Source of the DNA: Chelydra serpentina | Taxonomy: Eukaryota; Chordata; Testudines; Chelydridae | DNA length: 64,000 bases | Direction: 5' to 3' | Assembly: GCA_037349315.1 (NCBI GenBank) | Contig: JBAIAC010000027.1 | Span: 17,345,501 to 17,409,500, forward strand | In this document: positions 54,606 through 64,000 of the stretch, one piece after another | How the letters are laid out: every line of letters begins with the position of its first letter | How positions within the stretch are numbered: the first letter of the stretch is position 1 | Program-made: the position numbers and the translations under genes | Notes under the pieces: model-generated | The model's database searches: none | Seen by the model: the letters and a program-made list of their open reading frames with translations, nothing else | What the model was told of the DNA's origin: nothing

Positions 54606-55447
54606 TCATGCAACCTTGTCCTTTGGAGTACACTGCAGCAGGTACTGTACTTCAGCAGGCCTAAACTGCAGAGGGACAGGTGTTGAGTGCAGTGAGTGAC
54701 GGCAGTGCGGGAGCAGATTGCCCAGTATTTCCATGAGTTTTGTGGATATCTCTGAGGCAGATTCCCGTGAAGTGAGGGAGTCAATCAACACCCTGTTCCG
54801 CCGCTCAGACTAGGCATGTGGTGGTATGCGCATCATACAGACACAAGCCTGCTTTCTGCAACGCTCCTGCCCCCAACAACTCGCTTCAGCGATTCCCCAA
54901 ATGAAAGCCACTTACCGGGGGCCTCCTCTCCTGTTTGTGCTTCACCAAACTCCGACCGCTGTGACTGGCTAGTCTCCTCAGGAAGGAAGAGCTCCTGGCT
55001 GCATGCATCTGTGACCTCCAAGTTGTCCTCTGCCTCTGGGTACCCCTCTCCTTCCCCATCCTCCTCCTGGCTTGGTCCACTCTCGACTGGCACGTGAGCT
55101 CCTGAAGTATCCACAGTGGCCTTCGCAGTGGAGGTGGGGTCGCCACAGAGTATCACGTCCAGCTCTTTGTAGAACTGGCAGTTTGTGGGCACAGCACCGG
55201 AGTGGCGGTTTGCCTCCCGCGCCTTGTGGTCGGCGTTCCGCAGCTCCTTCACTTTGACCCTGCACTGCAGGATGTCCTGGTAATGGCCCCTTTCTGTCAT
55301 GTATCATGAAATCTGTTCGTAGGTATCGTAATTCCTACAGCTGGAGCACAGGTGGGACTGGACATCCTCCTCTCCCCAAATACTGATGAGGTCCAGGAGC
55401 TCGGCATTGCTCCAAGTGGGGGATTGCGTGGTTCATGGAGCAGGCAT
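54606..55447 (-). pseudogene. Harbinger Myb/SANT-like DNA-binding protein, broken
   Basis: The second gene of the Harbinger element, convergent with the transposase. The start is at 55447 (MPAP), with a TGA as the fifth codon and another TGA about 40 codons on; both sit where CGA would read through, fitting CpG decay. The trihelix/SANT signature appears as ELLDLISIWGEEDV (about 55405-55365) and DILQCRVKVKEL (about 55272). YKELDVILCGDPTS follows (about 55175), then an acidic linker rich in Glu, Ser and Gln. The frame runs into GGTAAGTGG at 54916, a strong splice-donor match. The C-terminal part reappears at 54791-54606 (SLTSRESASEISTKL), suggesting an intron in between. In this family the SANT protein binds the termini and carries the transposase to the nucleus. 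Confidence 0.75.
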
Positions 55448-55860
55448 GGTCACCTGGAAAGATATGCTGAGATCACTGCATGCGTCAATGACCAAACAGG
55501 AAGGGGACTTTCAAAATTCACAAGGAATTTGAGTGGGGCTCATGGTTGGTCACCTGAGGGCAGGGCAGTAGAGTTCAAACCGATGACCAGAGAGGTGAGA
55601 ACAGTCATTGTGGGACATGTCCCGGAGGCCAATCGCAGCGCTGTAATCGACCAGAGTGTCTACACTGGCACCGCAGCACTATAGTCCTGGTGCAGAGAGC
55701 TGTACACCTCTCGTCGGGGTGGTGTGTGTTGGTTATTTTTAAAACAGCACTGCAACTGCGCAGTTTCTGCGCACTAAGTGGCTTGGCAGTGTGTAACCTC
55801 GGGAGTTACCCCGCAGAAAGCTGTTTTACTGCGCAGAAACTTGCCAGTGTAGACAAGGCC

Positions 55861-58800
55861 ATTGATGAACATTTTGACAACGTCCTCACACTCCAAGTTA
55901 CTGAACTCACTGGGCATACTTTGGGTTCTTTGTGATGAATCCCAAAATGTGAGTGTTAAAGAAAATCAATAGGAGAAAGGCCTGTTCTGAACATAGCTGA
56001 TCCTCAGAATTTCATTGGAAAAAGCCTGGAATTCTTTCCCCCTGATTTCATTGGGAGTCGGATTAGGCCAAAAGTGCTCTTACAACATTTTGGACTTCAC
56101 AAAATGAAAATACTAAATGTTGCATACATTTGAATCTGAAATGAGAGCTTCAGGGACTCTCAGACATAACACATGATTGGGCACTGTAAAATAATAAACT
56201 ACAATGTTTTGAACCTCTGAAGAGGAATTGTTTTATTGACTATACTTTCTTTTGGCAGGGACTGGATCTTCCTCTTCATTTGGAAAGCACCTAGCAGGTT
56301 TTAGGCACTACCACAACTTAAATAGTAAAGTACATTGTTATTGATTACGTGAAGAAATCTAAACAAGCAAATAAGACTTTCCCTGACTAAGGGCCAAATT
56401 CTCACCTCTGAGACACAGTCCCTTTTCACTACTTCTCCAGCAACGAGGAGTTGAAATAACTAGCTCCAATGCAACCCTCGCCTTCCCCACATGCATCCCT
56501 GTCTTTGGGGTGAATCATTGTTTGCATTAGAACTAAAACTCTTCATTGTCATTGAGAAATATCCTTGGGCACTTTTTGTAATTTTTCCTCTACGGGTTTG
56601 CTTATCAGGTTGTAAGTGTTTGCATGAATTAGAGTGTGTGTGTGTGTGTGTGTGTGTTTAACCCCCCCCCCCCCTTTTTTTTTGGTCTAAAGATTCCTTA
56701 ACAGAGGCAGCTTTAGAATCCTAAAAGGAGTCATGATCATCTGTGCTATTACAATATTTTAATCTTTTAAAGATTTTTGTGTACAAAATTTCCTTTGTTA
56801 GAAGCTTCCCATTCAACTTTTTCTAAATGATGCTGTTTCTCCTCCATTCTCCTCTTGACATTATACACTTTTGCAGACAAGGCTTTAGATTTACTTTCAA
56901 ACTGATTAGTGTTTCAAGGTAACTTATCCATATGTTGTACGTGGATTTTAGGAGCTCCTTTATAGAGCCAGGCTATCTTGAACTTAGTGGTACCTGAGAT
57001 CTCGCGTGTTTGTTTGAAGCACTTCACTCAAGGAAGTCAGTTTTTTCCTCCACTTTGTATTTCCTCTTGGGTGCCCACAGCGACTCATACTCAGCTAGAT
57101 ATTCTTTTCTGCGCTGTATATTAGAAATGTGAATGTATCTGGGTGTAAGAATAGGTAAAAATAAAACAGGTATGAGAAGCAATAGATAGATATTGTCTTT
57201 TTGTTACAAAGAATTACAATACAGAATTTATGGATTCATCTGAGGCCCTGGACATTGTAGGAATTCCCTGATAAGTCCATGTGCAGAATGCTGGTCCCTA
57301 AGTGATCAGAGTTAAGGGCACTGTGTCGGTCTATTTGAATCTACTGCTGATTCCAGTTTCTTGTATTGCTTTGTATGATAACTTGAATGCCATATTGTGG
57401 TGTCTGATTTTTTTAAGTAAGCAGTAGGGGTCCTATTCCTCTATTTGAGTTGCAGCACATTGGAAATGGGATACACATTTAACAATACATGCTTTCCACA
57501 ACAGCAGTTTTTTGGTTAAATCACAATACATTGCTGATTTTTCTCTGAGGAGCAGAAAGCATTTAAATAGCTTCATTTTCAGTTAAGTCTACCTTTATTT
57601 AAGTCAAGTAACTGTATATATAATTTTTACAATAATGGATCATAAAGAATAGGAAAATACATTTCAGATGAGTGGTTGGCAGCTTTATATCCATTTTAGC
57701 TGTATTGTGGATCAAGGATTTTTGCCATGAAGATAGGAATAAGGTGAGAAGTCTGAAGCTTAGGTTAAAATGATTGTAGATAACTCGATCTGTACTTGCT
57801 ATATATGGTCATACAAGAAAAGTCTGTACAAATCCTCAAGACATTTATGGACTTCTCTGATTCTTCTGTCAGAGCCAGCAGCTTCAGCCAAGAGATAGGG
57901 AATTTGTTAAACTGCATTAAGTTCCTGAATAGCTGCAGCCCATACGAGCAACTGCTTCTTGCGTCTGCTTACAAGGAAAGGGGGGGAGGAGGAAATACAG
58001 TGAATTATGAAGGCCTTGCAGTTGGTAGCGGTTTCAGAGAATTTGAATGCCAATAGAATTCTGCAGAAAACACAAGTAATTTATTTTGCCATCGTCAAAA
58101 CAATGACTTTCCAAGTGCTCAGTCTCCTATACAAAACAGAATTTTTGTAGCAGTAAAACTATTTTTTCTTTAAGTGCAATTTGTCACCTCTCCCTACTAT
58201 GTTAGTAAAAGAGCAGCCAATACTCATGCTGTTGATATATTCATACACAAGTATGTCTCATTTTAATCTTATTTAGTGCATTGTGATTCACTGCTATGCT
58301 TGAATGCTTTGATAGGGAAAAAAGTGAGCACAGAGACAGTAAACTCTTTGGGGTTTTTTCTTTACTTCAGTCCAGTTGGTTTCTTTTTCTGGTTGGTCTG
58401 TCTTCTACAATATATTGGAACAGTTCACAGTTCAGTCTTATAAATTTGGGAATTAGTCCCAGCGGAGACTAAATATTACATTTGTGAGAAGATGCTGCTG
58501 TTAGAAACTTCTTAGAGTTGAATTAATGAAATACCCTTTCCCCCACCAAACAAAGTGCATTGAATAACTCTGTTGTACTGAGTTTGCTCTGACTCCTCCT
58601 TAATTGAGTCCTTTATATCTGTTGTACCAATTTGCCACCAGAGCATACGCACTATGGGTCTGAGCCTGTTTCCATTGATTTTGGTGGGAGCAGGGGCAGA
58701 TCAATTGTCATACTTCAGATTTTTGTGGCAAAAATTCTAGTTATAAAATAGAACAACCACCTTACAAGTTAATCAATTGCTAGAACAACATCAGAAGATC

Positions 58801-58885
58801 TATGCTATATTTGTGATTTAGGTCAACAGAAAGATAAAAATTCAGCTCATCAAACTTTGGACTCGTATTAGTGGGTGCACTAAGG
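55861..58885. other. Non-coding DNA with microsatellite
   Basis: A GT repeat (56634-56656) is followed by 13 C and 9 T (56662-56683). The frame at 57796-58056 has some polar, protein-like stretches but no splice acceptor or recognisable domain. Nothing else seen. Confidence 0.45.
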
Positions 58886-59637
58886 CAGCATTTCTCAAAT
58901 GCGGCCAATAGGGGCTTTTCTTGCAGCCATAACCTCCTGGGCTGTGATGGGGAGGAGGGAGAAGTGTATCTCCTTGCTCCTCCCTGTTGCGCCTGGATGC
59001 ACTGCCTTGGTGTTGGTTGCTGGAGCCACCAGCAGGGCTTGGGCTTTGCCCCCCTCTGGAGTCACCTGGGGCACAACGCTGAAGGAGCAGGCAGCCAGCG
59101 AGTTCCCCACTTTCCCTGGGGCAGTGGGGCTCAGGCTTTGGGCTTCAGCCCTGGGGTGGCGGGGCGTCAGGCTCTGGACATGGGGCTTCAGGCTCTGGCT
59201 GCATGGTGGCAGGCCCCAGGCTCCAGCCTTATGGCTTTGGCCTCCATCCCTGGGTCTTATCCTCCAGGTGTGAGGCTTCAGGCTCTGGCAGCAGGGCTTC
59301 AGGCTCCAGCCCCCCGTTGCCTCCCCCACCCCCATCTCCCCTGACCCTCACTGCCTCCCCTAACCTTCTCTCCAGGGCTTAATTTGTCCCTAGGATTGCC
59401 AGGGCTGAGTAAATTTACTGAGAAAAGTGATACTTGTATGAATGTAAATATCACTTTTCACAGTAGACTTACTAGCTAGCAACAAATAAATTACAATTAT
59501 TTGGACATGTATATGTGCATATTTATTTGGTTTTCCTAAAGCTAATTAAGCATTTTAGGGAAAAGTGTGAGAGCGGCCACCAGCAAGAGTTGGTGGCCGC
59601 ATTCTGAGGCCACCAGATTTTGTCCTGAGAACCCCTG
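58886..59637. mobile_element. Probable hAT-type repeat with GC-rich imperfect tandem block
   Basis: Starts CAGCATTTCTCAAATGCGGC and ends TGAGAACCCCTG, weak inverted ends of hAT type, with GGTGGCCGCATTCTGAGGCC near the right end. From about 59120 to 59310 the unit GGCTTCAGGCTCTGGC recurs imperfectly. Flanking 8-mers do not match. Frames of up to 157 codons in this block come from composition and repetition, not a gene. Confidence 0.45.
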
Positions 59638-62600
59638 GACATTAGATTAATCTGTGTATTGAGTTTTGATGTATGAGTCTTTTTGTTGGTTAGTCACCAC
59701 CTTGGAAATCTTGTGGTACTAGTTTGGTTGCATTTAAATGGTAATTGCTCTTAAGCATATGGGAAACTAATGTGTTACAATGAAGAGACTTGCTTCACTA
59801 AACATATTACGAGACACTTTGTAGTGAAATCTGGGTGCCTCTTTTAATGTTAAAGCACCATTTTTAATGTTGAAGTTCCCTTTACTAACCTCAGACCGTG
59901 CCAGAGTCCACTATACTGCTGTCTCCATTGAAATTAGTAAAGTTGAAACTCTGATCCCCTGAAAAATTTGACGCAGTTACTGTACATATACAATATTATT
60001 TAACAATAATTTAATCTGGTCTATCAAATATAATTTAATATGACAATTTGTATTATAGCTATACCACACATTTCCTTTTTTTTTTTTTTAAATTAAATTG
60101 GGGTTTTTTCCCATAGAGGAACCACTCTCCGTAAGCAAACAAATGTCTATAACCAAGGCTGGGAGGGATTGGGGGATGGGGGAGAATGGTTTGAAAGTAG
60201 CAAGAAGATGATACTTCTAAAAAATGTTATTTATTTTCTCCTTCCTCTGAAGCATCAGGGATGGCCCTGGCTGGAGATGGAACATAGGATGGGGAGGGCC
60301 CGGGCTTTGAGTTGGCACGAAGCATTCTCTCTCTCTGGTGGTTGGCTGGCTGGTTCTTGCTCATATGTTGAGGGTCTAACTGATCACCATATATAGGGTT
60401 GTAAGGAATTTTCCCTTCGATCAAATTGGCAGTTTTTTCACCTTCCTCTGTAGTGTGTGGGTGGGGGTTACTTGCCAGGTTTATCTGGGCATATCTCACT
60501 TAATCATTTCCCTGCCGTTGCAGGGGCTTCAGGCACCAGTGCACCTCAATCTCTCCCCCCCCCCCCCCCCCCATTCTCTGCATATGGCGCATAATAGTCT
60601 AGTCTCCTATGCGCTGCAATACTTTGGTCTAATTCCAGTTGTTGGGTTTATTGTGCGAGTGCTGTTGGTGGCCTGTGCTGTACAGAAGGTCAAGTGGTGG
60701 CTCCTTTTGGCCTTAGAATCACAGACGCTCACGGTTTAAGATTTTTTTTATTGTGAAATTTGTCATAGCTCTTAAAATATTTAAAGAATTAATAGGAATA
60801 TATTATCGGGACAGGTAAAGTGTCTGTATACCCAGTGCCTCATTCATAGTGATGGCATCATAACCTGTTTGTCCAGTTAGAATGTGGTACTGCAGGAATG
60901 CCTGTCATGAACATTTTATGCAGAGATTCCTTAACAAATGGATTTAATATGGTTTGTTTGGACCATTCATTAGATAAATGCACATATTCTCTGTTAACAA
61001 TACATATGTGTAAAACATCCTAATGCAATAACTTGCACTTCTAAAACTGGTATACGGATAAGTATCAAATTTCCACAGATCATAACTTGATACAAATATG
61101 AAGCTATGTAAGGTTTTTGCTTTGAATACATTTTCTTTTAGTAATGTTATTCAGGATGCTAGGCGTGACAGTGGTTTTGTGATATAAACACATCAATCAG
61201 TCCACGTGAAGCTGTCTAAAATAGCAATAATGTTCAGACCTTTTCTCAGTGTTTGAGATGTGTTCTAAGGAAAAATACTTTGCACTTTTTGTTTAGTTAT
61301 GCTGTCTGACCCTGACCATTTCAGATCAAGATTGTGACTGATATTATGTGAGCAAGGAACAAATACTGTGAGGACTCATGAATGTTTTAGCCAGTAAAGA
61401 GATAATTAGACAACTTATTGGTTATTGGAGAGCCAGAATATGGCCCATTACAACCACACAAATTAGTAAATGAACCTAGACACATGGTTTGCGGGGGCGG
61501 GAGTTGACTCGTGTATTTGTTCACAACCACTGAACATGACTTTGAAAAATCTATCCATAGTCAGATCCAAGTATGGAAAAACCAAACAGTAGAATCTGCA
61601 ACTTCCTCTGTCATCCTTGTGCACAGAAGTTCTCTGAAATATGTAAGTTGTGTGTATGGATCCTAGAGACTAAAACCTGTCCCTTTGTTTTAATATTAAA
61701 ACAGTAAAGTTGCCCTTCTGACAAATTAAAATGCTACTAAATTAGCACATTAACTTTACAGAAAATATTCAACTATACCAAATTGAGATACAAACGTATT
61801 GATCCTTTAAGGTGATTTTTTTCATAGTTTTCTTGGCCAGGTATTTCTCTTTCATAAGAGAAACAATAGCTTCTCTTATGGCTGGAGCTGCAGCCTGTTG
61901 AAATAAATGGAAAGTCTTCCACTGACTTCAGTGGGCTTTTGAACAGGCCTTCTCAGCATGTCTACCTTCTACTTGAGCTTACAAGGAAGTCCAAATCCTT
62001 TGTCTACATTTCCTTTGTCTACATTTCCTTTGCTCCACATATCACAGGATTCTTATTTTACTGAGGGAGGGGGAGACTGAGTGATGAATTAGGGAGCACT
62101 CTGATTCAAACACAAAACACCACTACTAGCAGGCAGAATACAGAACATTGCAGGCAAAATTATTTTTCTGAATGGTCTCTTTGTGTAGTAGACTTACTGT
62201 AAAAAAAGAAAAGTGTAAGTCTGCCTTTAAACCAGGATAGACAGTGGTTTGTAGTCTCTTATGGTGGGCTGTTAGACCTAGATGTATTTTCTGCAAGATG
62301 AATGCATCAGGATCTGATTACGCCCATTGTATATTCTTCTTCTGTTGTTTTTTTTTTTAAAGCATGGTGATCATTACATTGTAAAAGTTCCAAATGCTGC
62401 GCTGAACAGAATTTTTCTGTTATACAAGCTCTAATTCTGAATAATGAGTGAAGTATTTTGAACTTTCTCCTTCTGTAAGTAGGGTGGACAAAGTTTCAAA
62501 ATGGAAAATTTGAGAACTGTAGCAGGTGAAGAAGGAAATAATACAGGAGGCCAGGGTTTTGGTAAGGTGTCAGGGACATACTCACAGAAGGGCTTTGGCA

Positions 62601-63497
62601 ACTGAGTGGGGAGATCTCATGGGGATAAAGAAAGCAATGGTAGCAATATTTGACAGACTTAGTTGTGAGTAGTCCTTTGGTTGCACATATTTGCACCTCA
62701 TCTGTCTTCAGTTTCATTAGCTCAGTTATGCTCCTTCAGATAGCCAGAATCTGCAGGTGTTAATGAAAACTGGGAGAAAATGCCCATTTTTAAAATCCAA
62801 AAGGAATAATGGACAAGATCTGAAAATTAGGATGTTCCTGGTTTTCTGGGAAGCATGGTTGTCCTACCATTAGCATAAGAACTGCTCCCTTCAAGGCATC
62901 TCAAGACCCTGTACTATTGAGTACTATTGCACTTTGCCTCAAACTGCCAAAAATGCAGCTTTGTGTTTATGATCACAGATTATACCTTCTGTTAGACCTG
63001 TTAGGGTTTCTGAAAGAATGTTGATTGTTAGACATGATGTGTAACTCTGTTGACCTTGGATATGTACATAAAATTACTCCTGTTGCAAGGTTTCTACCTG
63101 TGGAGCCATATGTTTAGTGTTACTTGTCACCTTCTACAGGTAGTTTAGTGCCACGATAATTAGCAAGAAAGCAAGACAAAGTATTTGCAAGGGAAAACCC
63201 CTATTAGCATAAGAGTTTTAAAATCGATTCAGTTGTTTGAAAATAATGCCCAACTTTCCCATTCAGTGGTGATCTGTTCTTTCTCACTGAGCTTTCGGAA
63301 AATAAAAATGTAACAGATAAGGTTAACAACAAGTGAGGGAATGAAAAAGCAACTTTATTGTAATTTTTAAAATGAACTTTATAAGAAAAGAATTCTCATT
63401 TTTAACATTGAAGAAAATAAAATTATCAGGCTATAATTGCCTTAGATTTTAGCCCCTTGTAAAAATTATCATTTGATATTTTCAGTACCGTATATAC
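59638..63497. other. Non-coding DNA
   Basis: No genes recognised. An 18-C run lies at 60555-60572 and A/T runs at 60079-60092 and 62349-62360. TTTCCTTTGTCTACA is tandemly duplicated at about 62007-62031. Confidence 0.5.
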
Positions 63498-63612
63498 TCG
63501 ATCATAAGCCAAGTATTGCATCCGAAGAAGTGGGTATTCACCCACGAAAGCTTATGCTTCAGTACCTCTGTTAGTCTATAAGGTGCCACAGGACCCTTTG
63601 TCGATTGTAAGC
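63498..63612 (-). mobile_element. Single-arm Penelope-like insertion, degenerate (copy C)
   Basis: 63511-63600 matches one arm of the palindromic insertions, including GTGGGT-ATTC-ACCCAC, GAAAGCTTATGC, and GTTAGTCTATAAGGTGCCAC. The first ribozyme-like box reads CCGAAGA, so two bases differ from CTGATGA. The flanks TCGATCATAAGC (63498-63509) and TCGATTGTAAGC (63601-63612) match at 10 of 12 positions, consistent with an aged duplication. It sits inside another repeat (TACCGTATATACTCGATCA). Confidence 0.5.
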
Positions 63613-64000
63613 TGACTCCCGCCCCCCGCCCCCCCCGCCCCCGATGGATAAGTAAAAATGGAAAAATTTTAAGACCCGTTCATAAGCCGACCCTATAATT
63701 CGGGGGTCGGCAAACTTTGGCTCCTGGGTTATCAGGATAAGCTGCTGGTGGGCTGAGACGGTTTGTTTACTTTGAGTGTCCGCAAGCACGGAGGTAAACC
63801 TAAGTAAACAAAGTGTCTCGACCCGCCAGCTGCTTACCCTCATGGGCCGGGACAGCAACTGGTGGAGAATTTTTTTTGGGGGGAGGAGAATCGGGGGGTC
63901 AGGGGAGTAACCCGTGACCAGCTCCCACTGACCCCACCCCTAGCCCAGGACCCCCACATTCTCCCCATCCCATCCTTTCCCACCTTAGCTGGGGCGGGCC
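63613..64000. repeat. Composite GC-rich DNA-transposon repeat at window end
   Basis: C/G-rich tracts (63619-63641) are followed by TTCATAAGCCGACCCTATAA, the inverted partner of the sequence near 63485. Then GGGGGTCGGCAAACTTTGGC begins a hAT-type terminus. Within it GTTTGTTTACTTTG and AAGTAAACAAAGTG form a stem. The element runs off the window. Confidence 0.45.

Larger units (their letters stand above)
52746..55860 (+). mobile_element. PIF/Harbinger DNA transposon with two broken genes
   Basis: Termini GGGTATGTCTACACTG (52746) and CCAGTGTAGACAAGGCC (55860) are inverted repeats. Between them lie a transposase on the plus strand and a Myb/SANT-like gene on the minus strand, the convergent two-gene layout typical of PIF/Harbinger. 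The base triplets outside the ends are TAA on the left and ATT on the right, so the expected TWA duplication is not intact. GC content (especially 52780-53110 and 54900-55300) is clearly above the surrounding DNA. It is a likely source family for the MITEs at 1851 and 18349. Confidence 0.8.

Noticed and set aside
57796..58056. An 86-codon frame with protein-like stretches
   Set aside because: No splice acceptor, no recognisable domain, and it ends in a purine-rich low-complexity stretch.
58871..59344. Open frames of 124-157 codons on both strands
   Set aside because: Imperfect tandem repetition of GGCTTCAGGCTCTGGC produces low-complexity frames; the block lies in a transposon-like repeat.

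Overview
This is a stretch of vertebrate nuclear DNA, most likely from a cryptodiran turtle. Three lines of evidence point there. The tRNA-derived SINEs end in a CR1-type tail, like the Cry I SINEs of hidden-necked turtles. CR1 LINEs are the dominant LINE. hAT, PIF/Harbinger and palindromic repeats of a type I know from turtle genomes fill much of the rest. There is no prokaryotic gene organisation. Nearly all the real coding sequence belongs to mobile elements; host coding sequence is limited to two short candidate exons.

Layout. 1-9 kb: AT-rich host DNA carrying two short palindromic insertions with 13-14 bp target-site duplications (1365-1750 and 8761-8942), a nested MITE (1789-2190), a GC-rich hAT element (4442-5094) and a hairpin element (7396-7525). 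9-11 kb: an old, broken CR1 LINE. 17-19 kb: an antisense CR1 3' end, a Harbinger-type MITE and a candidate exon (19338-19386). 20.1-26.5 kb: a class I (gammaretrovirus-like) endogenous retrovirus on the minus strand, with two LTRs that read as identical and a 4-bp duplication (GTAT). It is badly deleted internally: most of gag capsid, the end of RNase H, the integrase core and most of env surface protein are missing. 27-31 kb: SINE, hAT fragment, a long-TIR MITE (29489-29985) and a second candidate exon (31080-31171) whose phase fits the first. 31.6-33.3 kb: a fold-back hAT element. 35-36 kb: CR1 tail, antisense SINE and MITE. 38.3-41.6 kb: a hAT element followed by a probable solo LTR with a nearly intact CR1 RT inserted in it. 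43-47 kb: a microsatellite, an antisense SINE fused to a 5S rRNA-like head, a dead RTE-like LINE and a CR1 tail. 48.3 kb: a hAT MITE. 51.9-52.4 kb: a third palindromic insertion. 52.7-55.9 kb: a two-gene PIF/Harbinger transposon with both genes broken. 58.9-59.6 kb and 63.5-64 kb: further GC-rich DNA-transposon-like repeats.

How the parts relate. The SINEs share their 3' tail with CR1 and are therefore likely moved by CR1 reverse transcriptase. The retrovirus has young LTRs but lacks an integrase catalytic core, so it probably moved with enzymes supplied in trans. The palindromic insertions combine tail-to-tail inverted arms, 13-14 bp duplications and, in two of them, a CTGATGA / stem / GAAA core. 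That combination resembles Penelope-like retroelements with hammerhead-type ribozymes, and it is the most interesting unexplained structure here. If the two candidate exons are real, the window is intronic in an unidentified plus-strand host gene and the retrovirus lies antisense in one of its introns.
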